Part shown: positions 36,480 through 53,495 of the stretch, piece by piece | How positions within the stretch are numbered: the first letter of the stretch is position 1 | Layout of the letters: every line of letters begins with the position of its first letter | From: Spirodela intermedia | Lineage: Eukaryota; Streptophyta; Magnoliopsida; Alismatales; Araceae | Assembly: GCA_902729315.2 (NCBI GenBank) | Contig: LR746266.1 | Location: 3,296,759 to 3,360,758 of the forward strand | Reading direction: 5' to 3' | Length of the DNA: 64,000 nucleotides | Position numbers and translations under genes: made by a program | Notes under the pieces: model-generated | Database searches by the model: none | Told to the model about the DNA's origin: nothing | What the model saw: the letters and a program-made list of their open reading frames with translations, nothing else

Positions 36480-36763
36480 ACATGTTGACTTTTGAAAGAG
36501 TGTCGATTGACTTGATCAATAACGGTGAGCAACTTTGTTCCCACGCGCCTCCCCCACACGGAGGTTACCACGTCAATTTAGAGACTCCTAGCCGTTGATC
36601 TCTCATCGACCGTGGCTCGTCTGCGGACCAACCCAAAGAATACCGGGTTCGGACAAAAACCGAGTGCCGGAAAGATTTCCCGACACGTGGAGGTCAATCT
36701 GGGAGGGCCCACAAAGGAAGTTTCACGAATGCCGGCCAGGAGGCGGAAAGTTATCTATATAAA
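36480..36763 (+). promoter_or_regulatory. Promoter of the class V aminotransferase-like gene
   Basis: TATA box CTATATAAA at 36755-36763, about 85 bases before the ATG. Upstream are two TTGACT W-box cores near 36486 and 36508, and an ACACGTGG (G-box/ABRE-like) at 36683-36690. This mix is common in stress-responsive plant promoters; actual regulation is unknown. Confidence 0.6.
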
Positions 36764-36846
36764 CCAGCTCTACTCTCCGGCGGCAGCACTTCACATCTTC
36801 TTCCTTCATCCTCCTTTTCTCTTCGTCCTCTTCACAACTCCTGCAA

Positions 36847-38184
36847 ATGCCCGTTCTGCTAGCGCCGCCGGTTCCCAAGGCGGTCGCAATCCAGAGTATG
36901 GCGAGACACGTCGGGGGAGAAGAAACCGGAGCTTTCAGCGATCGGAGAATCTCGCTGGATCTAGCCGAACTGGTCGAAGCTCTCGCCGGCAGGAGAGATG
37001 GCGGAGCTTCCTGTAATCGGAGGGAGGCGCTGGATCTCGACGAGCTGGTGGAAGCTCGCGCCGGAGGAAAGCTGGATAATGAGAGCAAGCTCAAGTGGCT
37101 AGCCTCCCAGATCGTCGGCACCGCCGCGGAGTTCGACTCCCCGTTCGGCCGCCGGCGCATCACCTACTGCGACCACACCGCCTCCGGGAGGTTCCTCCGG
37201 TTCGTCGAAGAAATTCTCATGACAGAAGTTCTCCCCTTCTACGGTTAGCTCTTCTTCCACGGTTCTTCCTCGTCTTCTTCTTCTTCTTCTTCTTCTTCCT
37301 CTTCCTCTTCCTCTTCTTCTTCTTCTTCTTCTGATGGGAAAAGGTTATCCCAGGGAACACGCACACGGTGGATAGCCAGGTGGGCCTGCGGACGAGCGAG
37401 GTGGTGAAGCAGGCCAACCACTACGTCAAGCGTTGTATGGGCGCCGGCCCTCGCGACGTCCTCCTCTTCTGCGGCTCCGGTACCACCGCCGCCATCAAGC
37501 GCCTCCAGGAAGTCATGGGCATCGCCGTCCCGCCGCCGCTCCGCCGCCGCCTCCTCTCCCTTCTCCAGCCCTCCGAGCGCTGGGTCGTCTTCCTCGGCCC
37601 CTACGAGCACCACTCCAACCTCCTCTCATGGCGGCAGAGCCTCGCCGACGTCGTCCCCATCGGGCTCGACGGCTCCGGCAACCTCGACCTCGCCGCCCTC
37701 GCGGCGGCGCTCCGCTCGCCGGAGTTCGCTGGTCGCCCGAAGCTCGGCTCCTTCTCCGCCTGCAGTAACGTCACCGGCGTCTACACCGATATCCGCGCCG
37801 TCGCCCGCCTCCTCCATAGCCACGGTGCCTACGCCTGCTTCGACTTCGCTTGCAGGTAACTCCAAAAAGTCTAACTTCCCACTAGAACAGAAATTGAAAG
37901 AAGAACTATTTTTTTCTTTCTTTCAGCGGGCCGTACGTAGAGATTGAGATGAGATCGGGGGAATCGGACGGCTACGACGCCGTCTTCCTCAGCCCGCACA
38001 AGTTCCTGGGCGGCCCCGCCAGCCCGGGGGTTCTGCTAATGAGCGACGCCCTCTACCGCCTCAAGGGCCGCCCCCCCTCCACCAGCGGCGGCGGCACCGT
38101 CCTCTACGTCAACGGCTACGATGAAGAGGTACCCATCTCCTCCCCTCTAAGAGAACAAGAAGAAAGGCAGATAGATAGATCGAT

Positions 38185-38224
<40 letters not shown>

Positions 38225-39203
38225 GTCTTCTTCCTCATCATCTGACGGCGGCCGGTCTGGTTCTGGAATTGCGCCACAGGAGACGCTGTACTGCGAGGAT
38301 CTGGAGGAGAGAGAGGACGCGGGAACGCCGCCGATAGTGCAGAAGTTCCGCGCCGCTCTCGCCTTCGCCGTCAAGTCCTTCGCCGGCCACGCGCTCATCC
38401 GCGACCGCGAGGCGGCGCTGGCGCGGCGCGCCATGGCCCGGCTGGCCGCTAACGCCCGCATCCGCGTTCTCGGGAACCTCTCCGGCGACCGCCAGCCCAT
38501 CTTCTCCTTCATCGTCTACCCCGGCGGCGCCGGCGGCAAGCACCTCCACTGCCACTTCGCCACCCGCCTCCTCAACGACCTCTTCGGCATCCAAGCCCGC
38601 GGCGGCTGCGCCTGCGCCAGCCCTTACGGTCACCTCCTCCTTGGCATCTGCCGTGAGCAGTCCCTCGCCTTCCGTGCCGCCATCAAGCAGGCAAGCTTCC
38701 CCCATATTCTTCCCCATTTGCACAGATTCATCTCTTTTTCTTCGGCTATGAGATGTTGTTCTTGTTCTTGATGATGATGATGATGGGGGTGATGGGTTTC
38801 TCTGGTGCAGGGATACGAGGGGCTGAAGCCGGGGTTTACGAGGGTGAGCTTCGCGTACTACACGGCGGAGGAGGAGATGGAGTTCGTGGTGGACGCGGTC
38901 GAGTTCGTGGCGGACTACGGTCACCGCTTCCTCCCCCTGTACGACTTCGACTGGAAGACCGGCGCGTGGGAGCCCAACGGCGGTGACGGGATACTGGCGG
39001 CGGAATCGGCGGCGGCTCTTCACCGGGGGCGCCCACTGGTGGACGGCGGCGGGGGCCACGCGGCGGCGCCGCCGCCCTACGAGGAGTACATGCGTGTCGC
39101 GCGGAGAATAGCGGCGGTGCTGCCTGATGAAAGCCCGGCGGCTACGGGGAGGTGCCCGCCGCCGGAGAGCGTTGACCCCGATCTGGTCACATTCTTGGTG
39201 TAA
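36847..39203 (+). CDS. Class V PLP-dependent aminotransferase / cysteine desulfurase-like protein
   Basis: Fold-type I PLP enzyme of the NifS/SufS-like class V family; substrate unknown. Five exons: 36847-37243, 37354-37855, 37927-38128, 38280-38690, 38811-39203, giving 634 residues. Visible family features: FCGSGTTAAIKRL (cofactor phosphate loop), PYEHHSNLLSW (the H-H-x-N segment typical of NifS/SufS), FDFACSGPY (Asp to the pyridine nitrogen), and SPHKFLGG with the PLP Schiff-base lysine at about residue 325. RGGCACASPYG resembles the active-site loop that carries the desulfurase cysteine, so a C-S lyase role is possible. The N-terminal 100 residues are basic and Leu-rich without a clear targeting signal. 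Intron 1 is largely a CTT repeat. Intron 4 has a GC donor (38691). Not the molybdenum cofactor sulfurase, whose extra C-terminal domain is missing. Confidence 0.9.
37273..37332. repeat. (CTT)n/(CCT)n repeat in intron 1
   Basis: Pyrimidine-rich triplet run filling over half of the 110-base intron 1 of the aminotransferase-like gene. It probably serves as an oversized polypyrimidine tract. Confidence 0.9.
38190..38220. repeat. (GA)n microsatellite in intron 3
   Basis: GA run inside intron 3 of the aminotransferase-like gene. Confidence 0.95.
38691..38692 (+). other. GC splice donor of aminotransferase-like intron 4
   Basis: Exon 4 ends AAGCAG and the intron begins GCAAGC; exon 5 starts after GTGCAG at 38811. 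This join preserves the conserved AAIKQ-GYEGLKPG sequence. No GT nearby gives an in-frame product. Confidence 0.8.
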
Positions 39204-40207
39204 TTAACGGGGGGGTGGAGATTCTTTCTCTTCTGTTTTAAACCATTTCTCGGCCAGGTCCCTAGAAAGAAGTCTACGCGTTGACCTTTCTAGGTCCTCT
39301 ACAGTCTATAAACCATTCTTTTATAATAATCATCGCCCTTCCTTTCCAAAACCGTCATCAAAACGGTCAACTATTTATTACTCTCTGAAATTCTCCGGTC
39401 TTAATTATAAAAAATATATTTTTAAATTAAAATATCCTTTTGATATCATGGGGGCGGCGAGGGCAGGCCCGCGGTTTTCTGCCACAGCTGGGGGCAGCTG
39501 TCCTCATCATCTTCCCAATCAATGGGCGGAGCTGACGACTGAATGTTTATCCATCCCGCCGCTCCCCCGGTCAAACCCGGGGGAAAGTCGAACGCGTGGA
39601 AAGTCAAAAGTCCTGAAATGACCGAGAGGGAGTAACGTCTCTCTCTCTCTCTCTCTAGCAGCGACCTTTCCACACACTCTCTCTCTCTATCTCTATTATC
39701 AAGATAGATATATTATAGCATAGTCTTTGTGGTTTGTTTACTAGGGTAGGTATAAATTATAGAGAGAGAAATATATATTATTCAAATTATAAAAAAAATC
39801 CAAAGTTAAATCGCATGTCATGATTTTTTTTTGTGAGAATTAGTCATGAGATTACCATCGAATTTTTATTTATTGACATTTTGACATCAAATATGATAAC
39901 ATTTCTCTTAAAAATACTTTTTGGGGCTTGATTAATGAAAAAAAATAATCCTGTGGAGATGATTCAGCAGAGAACCAGAATTAGTAGAGACTAATTTAAG
40001 TATTTTTTTATTATAAATATATTTTAAAAGCTAATTTTTGAGCCCCATCTTTGTTTTATCAGTTAGATTTCTCCAAAAATCTGGGTATATGCTATCATAC
40101 TCAAACCCTCTCTGTCTGTCTCTCTCTCTCTCTCCATCTCTATCCATCAAGCTATTCAAGTCTCTACCTCGCCATCCATGTCACCCCTCTGTCTATCTAC
40201 CAGCTAT

Positions 40208-40242
<35 letters not shown>

Positions 40243-40524
40243 GACATCTGTGTTTGGAGCCCATCAAGGAAAAGATAAGAAATTGAAGATAATGACGATG
40301 ATGATGATGATAAAAATAATTAGAGAAAATCATCGTCAAAAAATAAAAGGCTTGCTTTCTCACTCTACCTCTGTATTAGCCTACCGCTACTTCCTCGCTC
40401 CTTACAAAATCCCACCGCAGAAAGAGAGAGAGAGAGAGAAGCCACAAAGAAAGAACAGAACATAGAGAGAGAGAAAGTGGGCTACAGACCTCTCTCATTC
40501 TCTCTCGCTCCTCGCTCTCTCTCT
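39204..40524. other. Intergenic, convergent aminotransferase-like and HSP70 3' flanks
   Basis: No gene seen. AT-rich sequence (39340-40030) with CT runs at about 39638-39656 and 40213-40242. A 75-codon frame at 39446-39673 (-) is a shadow of low-complexity sequence. Confidence 0.6.
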
Positions 40525-45500
<4,976 letters not shown>

Positions 45501-45629
45501 CTCCTCCACAGGTGGTGAACCCTAACCCTAGCGGGAGAGGCGGAGGATGGAGCAGGAAGACGATGGAGTGAAGCAGATAAGGAAGCTGCAGAGAAACTGA
45601 GAGAGAACAGCTGAGGCTAATGCAGCTCC

Positions 45630-45672
45630 TCTATATACGAAGAAACCGTCGGCTTAGGTTGCGCCACGTGGC
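45630..45672 (-). promoter_or_regulatory. cpHsc70 core promoter: TATA box and palindromic G-box
   Basis: On the minus strand a TATATAG box lies at about 45638-45631, some 130 bases before the ATG. GCCACGTGGC, a perfect 10-base G-box palindrome, lies at 45663-45672 just upstream. G-boxes bind bZIP and bHLH factors, so light or stress control is plausible. I did not find a clean heat-shock element here. Confidence 0.55.
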
Positions 45673-45763
45673 ACATTCATGTTTGCTCATTTTTCGCTGA
45701 TTATTTTAATGGTTTTTTATTTCAGAGGCCCACAAAATTATAAAAGCGGGACTCCTCGATCAT

Positions 45764-46975
45764 TTTACACATATTTCCAATAATATCTTGAGGTAGCTCT
45801 ATTAAATGTATTATGAAATGACAATAAACCCCATGGAAATCACTAAATTATAAAGAAACCTTTCTTACTGGTTAATGAACTTTTTATCCTTTTGATACTC
45901 TACTATTCTTACCAAATATTGGACAGAATGATGAAATCATTTAGTTGGGATTATTTCAAATAACCCCATTAAATACCTGAATCACAAAAATAACCCCTAG
46001 ATAGAAAATATTTTTAGTCATCTTTGTGCAAAAGTTGTAGAGTGGGCCTCCTTGGTCATTTTAGGTAGATTTTAACCCTTTGAGATTATTTATTACAAAG
46101 CAATTACTTGAGGATAATATTTAGAAATAACTCTATTCCAAATATCTTCATTAAATTATATAAAACACTTTTATATTGGTAAATGTACTTTTTATCTTTT
46201 GATACTTGATTACTTGTAACAAAATTTGGTCCTAGAATGACATAATCATTTAGTTGAAATTATTTCAAATAACTCCAACTAAATACCTGAATCTTAAAAA
46301 AGCACCCCTAGAGAGAAAATTTTGAACCATCTTTGTGCAAAAGTTGGAGGGGGGGCTCCTTGATCATTTCATGTATTTTTTAACCTTTGAGGTTATTTAT
46401 TATGATGCAATTACTTGAAGATAATATTTTGTAATAATTCTACTCCAAGTATTTTCATTAAATTATAACTCATGGTATCCTTTTGAAGGTTTTTTATTGG
46501 TTAATGTACTTTTTATCCTTTTGATACTCTACCACTCTTACCAAATTTTCTTATAATGATGTAATCATTAAGTTGAGATTATTTCAAATAACTCCCTCTA
46601 ACTATGTGAAAATTGTGCCTAAATAGAAACTTTTGAATCATCTATAATGATATTATCTCATGAAATGTTTGTTTTATCCTTTGAGATCATTTTATGAGTC
46701 CACGTGATTTTTTCCTAATAATAGTTTGAAATAACTCTATTCTATGTATTTTGAAATGACAATAAACCCACATGGAAATCATTAAATAATAATAAATCCA
46801 TCTTATTGGTTAATATGTTTTTTTATCGTTGATGCTCTACTATTAACAAAAAATTAACAAAAATTGGTCTTAGAATGACATAATCATTTAGTTATGATTA
46901 TTTCTAACAAGCAATGGTAAATACCTAAATCACAAAAAAACCCTAAAGAGAAACTTTTTAATAATCTTTGTGGAA
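45764..46975. repeat. Satellite-like array, four units of about 310-320 bp
   Basis: Four diverged head-to-tail units. The marker CATTTAGTTG.GATTATTTCAAATAAC recurs near 45937, 46247, 46566 and 46886. Each unit also has TGGTTAATGTACTTTTTATC-like and CATCTTTGTGCAAAAGTT-like blocks in the same order. AT-rich, no coding. It sits between the divergent cpHsc70 and HISN3 genes. Confidence 0.9.
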
Positions 46976-47310
46976 TTTTTTTTGATAAGTTATTTCTCGA
47001 TAAGATTTGGGCCCTCAAATGTCATAAATTTTGAATCACTCTCACTAAATCACTAGAGAGACAAACATTTCATCTAAAGAAAGCCTTCAAACTTACGTAG
47101 AGGTGTATTCAGCTCCTAGTTGACTCTAGACTCACAAACTTTAAACTCATGGTATCCAAGTCAACTCCTTCAATATTTTTAAAGTTAGTAAGTAAATAAT
47201 TTTGGGGTCTTAAGGCAGATGAGACGTCTCATCCTACAAGGGTGAGGGGGAAGGGAGAGGAGAGAAGATAGAGAGAGAAGAGAGGGAGGCTGGAGAGAAT
47301 AAATATGTAG

Positions 47311-47350
<40 letters not shown>

Positions 47351-48114
47351 ATGAGTTAGGTGGAAATGAAATCTCATCTTTAAATCCACAACAAATGAAA
47401 TGTATGAATATTTCTCACTTGTTCAAAGTTTCAACTTTTGAATGTACAAGGAGATGAACTTGAGTCCACAATATCAAAGGGTTCTCTTGAATCAATAAGA
47501 AAAGAGTTGGAATGCACTTATAAATAGATAAGATACTAAAAGAGTAATTTTTTTGTGAAATACAATGAATATCTCCAGGGCTACAATGTAAGAAACTTTT
47601 AAATAGAATGAAAGTCTGTCAAGCTGCTCATAAAAGGTGGTTTTGTTATGATGTTGCCTTAATTATGATATGTGATTTTTTAAAATAAATTTAAATGACT
47701 AAAAGTGGGAAAATGAATTGGTGATGCACTTAAGACAGTTTAGAATAGGCTAGATTAGTTAATTGACCACTTGAGTTAGTAGTCTAATCTTCGCCTTTTC
47801 TGGGCTTCTAGTTTACTTGAATTGGGTTATGGATTTGGTTATAGTCCACTCAAGTGGGAAACTAATCTTGTCACATTTGGGAAGCATTTGAATATTAGGC
47901 AAAAATGATTTGGGCCTTTTAAGGTCTTTTGATCATTGCAATTCATCTTTATTTTGATAGGATATAATGTCTTACACCAGGTAGAAAGATAAATAGAGAG
48001 AGAGAAATGTAGAGAGACTTGAAGAGAAGGGAGAGAAGGGGAGAGATGGATAGGTAGAGAGAGAGAGAATAGAGGGAGGGGAGAGGGAGAGAAAGAGATA
48101 TATGTAGAGAGACT

Positions 48115-48146
<32 letters not shown>

Positions 48147-48251
48147 TTCTCATTGTCTACCCGCTTCTGCGGCTCTTCCGCCGCCCATCTCCACTTCACC
48201 TCAGGTGGAAGAAGCGGCATTCGAGCGCAAGGTTCATACGGGTGATGGTCT
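46976..48251. other. HISN3 upstream region
   Basis: No gene seen. Contains GA microsatellites at about 47318-47350 and a long GA-rich stretch at 47990-48145 that ends about 110 bases before the HISN3 ATG. The region immediately before the ATG is GC-richer and is probably leader. Antisense Ser/Leu-rich frames here are products of the GA repeat. Confidence 0.6.
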
Positions 48252-51200
48252 ATGGATGCAGCGGCGCTCGCTCATTCCATGCGGGTCACCCGCCAGCGCC
48301 ATCCCCTCGCAGGTTCTTCCCTCGACTACCCTCTTCAGGAGACTTCTCGCCGGCGGAAGAGGGGGGTGCTCGTCCTCACATCGTCTACAAGGTGCTCGAG
48401 TGAGTTCCCGAACCACACAATCTCCGTTTCTATTCCGCATTCCGTCGTTTTCTCTGTGACCGTGAAGGAGTTATCCTCATTCCCCCAGTGCTGAGGAGGT
48501 CCAAACCCTAAAACTTCTGTCTGCTGTGTGCAGGTTCTCCTCGGGTTGTCCGATGTGGGGTCCGCTTCCGTCCGTGCATTGACATCCACAAGGTTGCTCG
48601 CTGAGATCGTCGTTCATCCATCGCATAATCTGTTCATGATGTCTATCAACCTCCATGGAACCCGTTAGCTGTCTCGAATTATCTCCATGAAGCATACCCA
48701 GGGCAGGAAGTTCTTCATGAACCTCTGTCCAGCCTCCGAGCTCTCTCTCTCTCTCTCTCTTTCTCCTTTCTCCCTCGAGCTGCTACGTATTCGGTTCTGC
48801 GTATATTATCTCCCGAAATTTTACATGTTTCTGGAGAATAATTGGTCAAAATGCACCTCTTAACGAATATTTTTCATTAAATGTTCTTTGTGAGAGGTAT
48901 CGTGTAGTAAATGAACTCACTTCTAGCCTCGTACTTATTCTTTCTGGCATCAAAGTAGAAATGATCTTACACTATCATTCCCTTAAAATTAAATATTAAT
49001 ATTTTTCATTATTTAATTATCACAATGTGAGACCTATGAAACTTAATATTTTTCATTACATGTTCTTCGTGAGAAGTACCCTGTCGTAAATGAACTCACT
49101 TCCAGCCTCATACTTATTCTTTCTGTCATCAAAATAGAAATGTTCTTGCACTATTATTCCCTTAAAATTAAATCTTATTTTATTTTTTACTATTTATTTA
49201 TCGCAAAGTGAGACTATGAAGCTGAAATTTTGTTTTTTTTAATTTTCCTTCTAGGGAAAAGTAAAGCAAATCGTTGGGTCAACTCTCAAGGACTCGAATG
49301 AAGGCAATTCTTCTCTCATAACCAACTTTGAATCTGACAAGTCCCCAGCTGAGTTTGCACAGTTGTACAAGGAAGATGAGCTTGGGGGTGGCCATGTTAT
49401 AATGCTTGATGCTGATGCGTTGAGCCGGTCTGCAGCTCTTGAAGCTTTGCACACTTACCCAGGTACAATCTTTTCCTGGTGGAGAATCTACAGTTCAAGT
49501 GGATCGAAGAAGTTAACCAAGTTTCTGTTTCTGTCGCAATTAACTAGAAAATGAATGATTCTGATTCTAATCCCTGTATTTCCTCTTATTTATTTTTGTT
49601 GTCTGGTGATCTCCACGCAGAAAATGGCCTAAATATTGTGGTTATTTTTTCTTTGATGGGCCACCTCCGTATGCCGTGTTTTATCTGCTACCATGAACAT
49701 GTAGTTTCTAAGATAATCATATATTACATGATGAAAAGATTACAGCATAGATCGTGATTCAAAATATATTATTGTTTCTGTGATTATAGAATCTTAGGGT
49801 TTTTGCCTCAAATTCATATTCGTTGAGATAGTTTCAAAATGTATTATTTCAAGGTGGTCTGCAAATTGGTGGTGGCATCAACTTGGACAATGCTTTGAGC
49901 TACCTTGAGGAAGGAGCCAGCCATGTGATTGTCACATCGGTGAGTGAACTTTCTCAAAATGTGGCCATATTATTTCTAATTTTGTTCTCTTAGTGAACTA
50001 ATGGACCATATGATGCTCTCCCAGTTTTCGTTACATTTAGTATGGTTTAGTTATTCGCCATATTGTATGCAACTTTTTATAATTGAGTATTCGCATGATT
50101 TAAAGGATTAGATATTATTAATTGGAGCATATATGTGAAAATTCATCGTATGCTTCTGGGTAATATCGAAGGGAACAAGAAATTTTTGTCCATGGGAGAA
50201 GCTCACCAATGAATTGAATAACATAAATTATTAGAAGACCTTGTCCGATTACCTCGTCACCATTAGCTCTATTTTTGTAAATTATAGTATCTTATTATTC
50301 TTATTATTTTTATTTTTGCTCCTCGTAAGGCCAAAATTTTATATGGTTGAATCTCTCGTTCAATTTGCAGTATGTTTTCAGTGATGGTAAAATGGACTTA
50401 GAGAAGCTCAAGCGCCTGGTTAATCTGACTGGGAAGAACAGGCTGGTGCTTGATCTCAGTTGCAGAAAGAAGGTACACTCATTTCCATATTAACTTGATA
50501 TTTATATCTATTTCGGCCTCAGATGGGTCGCTAATTGCTCCAAAAATTTACCAACTTTGTCTCCTTTTGGTATCCTAGAAGCATTCTTTGCTCCAATTTT
50601 GTTTTTTAATTGGCATTTTGGTCTTTTTCTCCTGTAATTTTTTTTCACGGAATGTTACTGCCAAATCTTCTCGGACTAATTCCTCCGGTCTTCTGAAAGT
50701 GTCTAGTAACCCTGTTCAACCCTTGTGTGGGATCAAAGAACTAGAGACCCAAAGTCTCGAAAATAGTAGAATTAATAATTAAAAATAATTTGAAGATATT
50801 TTCATCAACAGTATTATATAAGTTTTTCTCAATCTTTACAGTCCAGCGAGTTGTATGGAGGATAACCTGCCAAGTCGGGTAATCACCACTCCATCTCCAA
50901 TGCCAGTTTCATCTTAGCCATTGAAGCTTACAAAATTGAGGTTGATGCTGCCGTCGCACTCCTAATGAGAGAAAAACATCTGCAAAATCTCCTGGGAGAA
51001 GGAGCCCCAGTGATTCTACTTTTACTCCACGTAAATTGCGAACGGTAGAGTGTTCTTCATAAATATTCTCCGAATCAGAGGTCTATGCTTCTGGCTAGAA
51101 ACTGGCTGATTCTTTCTATCTCTGTCTGGTTCTGGATCACTTTATGATTGGTATTCTGAAATATCTATAACCTTATCCAACTTTGAAGAGTTGACCTCTT

Positions 51201-53078
51201 TTCGTATGAACTCGATCTGGTCCGTTCCAGTTAGAGTACTGTTTCTGGCCGAAACCTGGTCAGTTCTTGCAATGCATAATCGCAATTGGAGGAAGGGGTG
51301 ACTGGGTTTTAGTCAGGGGAGAAAGAAGAGAGCCTCTCTCTCTCTCTCTCTCTCCCACTATCTCTTTCTCTCTCTCTCTCTCTCCTCATTTTCCTTCTCC
51401 ACCTTGTCCTGCTCGAAACAGAACCCATAAAGAAGAAAACCTCAAACCTTAATCCAGCTATGGCTAATTCAAGCCAAATGAGAGCAGTCTGGGTTGGCTT
51501 CAATTAACTTAAGCCGATCTTCTCCGAATTGGCTGATTTGAGCCCCTTAGTTCTTCTTTTTCTTTCTGATTTTCATTCAGATTAATGATTAGTTGATTAT
51601 TGTCTGATTTTCTCATGCAGAATGGCAAATATTTCATTGTCACCGACAGATGGCAGAAGTTCACCGATGTGTTCCTCGATGAGGAAAGTTTGGCCTTTCT
51701 CTCCGCCTTTGCTGACGAATTCTTAGTTCATGGAGTTGACGTTGAGGGGAAAAGGTATCTTGTTAAGAACCGCATCTACCCAATTTCATAAGTTGATGAA
51801 TGCCTGAATTTTCTTCTGGAAACTAATTGATACATTTCTTGAACGCTTACTGGTTCTTTTTGTTTCTAAGAGTAGAAAAAATGGGCATTCTGAGGCCTGA
51901 TAAATTCCACAGCTTCTCCTCTACTTTCTGAAGTTATTATTGTAAATTCTTGGCGATATATTTTTTGATCATAATAGACATTTATTAAAATAGGTTTTAT
52001 TAATGGAATGAACATCCGACCTTTTGTCTTATTATGATAAAATCATCGTAATTTTTTCAACTTATGCTCAGAAATAACAATCTTATCATAGTTATTTTTT
52101 TTATTAGCTCTGATCAATTTTATTCATGGAGTAGGCATTTCTGATGCCAAAATCAAAAATATTTATCAACCTAAAGGCTCTATTTCTTCATGGGAATAAA
52201 AAGAAAAATCCATTTTTTTTACTTTTATTGGAAAGAATCCGAATCCATAACTTTTAATCATGCAATTCCCAGGCTTAATCACCTAAATTCTTCCAGCATT
52301 TATCCTGCGACTATAATGCTCGTTTGAAGAAAGAAGAGAAAGCCCATGGATAATAGATCTGATTTTATGTTTTTCAAACTTTTAAGTTCATGTTGAATGC
52401 ATATCAACCTAGCTGCTTATATCTTCCTATGATTATGATTTTGAGATAATTTCAACATTTTCTCTGTATATTTCCAGACTAGGAATCGACGAAGAGCTCG
52501 TCACTCTGCTCGGCTGCCTTTCGTCGGTGAGTGCAGCTTCACCACTATCGCCATTTTATCTGGGAAATATGTTGTTTCCCAATGAGAAAAAAAGAAAGAA
52601 AAAAGAAAAAACCATCTGTTGACCACTCACCAATATCTGGGAAATATCGGTGAGTGCACGATGAACAGACTTCTCTCTATGAGGGGTGATAATATGATCA
52701 GCATTTAGCAACTGCTGTTGACCTGGATCTATATTTGGCAATCCTAAGTCTATAATATGCTGATAATCAAGTGGGACCCACTTGTTATGATCCTGGATCA
52801 TTGGCAGAATTAGGGCTGATTCATCCCCTTGAATAAGCCTGACCATCATAGTAGATCTGATCATGGTTCATGTTCTTCGTCAGATTCCGGTGACGTATGC
52901 AGGTGGTGTGGCGACAATGGTTGACCTCGAGAGGATAAAGTCTGCTGGCAGTGAGCGAGTTGACCTCACAGTTGGCAGCGCCCTGGATATTTTTGGAGGT
53001 GATCTACCCTACAAGGAGGTCGTAGGATGGCACCAGAAGCAGCAGGCCTTGGCTGGTCAACCCAATCCCAATCTATAA
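48252..53078 (+). CDS. HISN3: ProFAR isomerase (BBMII isomerase), plastid histidine biosynthesis
   Basis: HisA-type enzyme of the plastid histidine pathway. It converts ProFAR to PRFAR by an Amadori rearrangement. Eight exons: 48252-48399, 48534-48592, 49255-49462, 49854-49939, 50371-50472, 51621-51754, 52478-52526, 52884-53078. All are GT-AG and in phase, 326 residues. Residues 1 to about 57 form a transit peptide. The (beta/alpha)8 barrel begins [20 protein letters not shown], with the first catalytic Asp at about residue 64. [10 protein letters not shown] carries the second catalytic Asp. [19 protein letters not shown] and [11 protein letters not shown] are phosphate-binding loops. The ATG at 48252 is chosen because only this frame joins exon 2 in phase; an ATG at 48244 and a frame from 48205 do not. 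The short Gln/Asn-rich tail is variable. Confidence 0.97.
52527..52883 (+). other. HISN3 intron 7 with a duplicated donor sequence
   Basis: The donor sequence TCGGTGAGTGCA (52524-52535) is repeated exactly at 52647-52658. The second copy forms the right arm of an imperfect hairpin (arms about 52624-52636 and 52644-52656). Confidence 0.85.
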
Positions 53079-53292
53079 AGGGCTCAGTCTCTCTAACCAT
53101 CTTCATAACACAGTTGGGTGAGGGCAGTCTTTCAATTCCTCTCCCTTTCTCTCTCTAAACGGCTCTTGGGTCTCTTCCAATTATGGATGACCATCCTCAA
53201 ATCACATTGGGTATGAATATTTTCGTCTTTCAATTATTTTTGTAGAACCCAGGCCATTTTAATTTTTTTTATGGAATATATCTTGAGTAATA

Positions 53293-53333
<41 letters not shown>

Positions 53334-53495
53334 GTCCGCCAAGCTTGGGTGATTTCTGGTGGGTCATTTTCTGATTCTCCTTGGAAAAAAAGTTGGAAAT
53401 TTGTGCACTCTGGGGGTAGAAAACCCCAAACTTTCGGTATATTTGAATGAATGAATGAGCAGATTTGTACACCCTGAACGGCAGCCGTCGCGCCG
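53079..53495. other. Short convergent gap, HISN3 and ANTH 3' ends
   Basis: About 420 bases holding both 3' UTRs, with a (CT)n run at about 53299-53331. No gene. Confidence 0.7.

Noticed and set aside
38238-39059. 273-codon antisense frame across the aminotransferase-like gene
   Set aside because: It overlaps two well-conserved sense exons and their intron. It is a shadow of GC-rich third positions.
47839-48220. Ser/Leu-rich antisense frames upstream of HISN3
   Set aside because: Translation of GA-rich repeat sequence.
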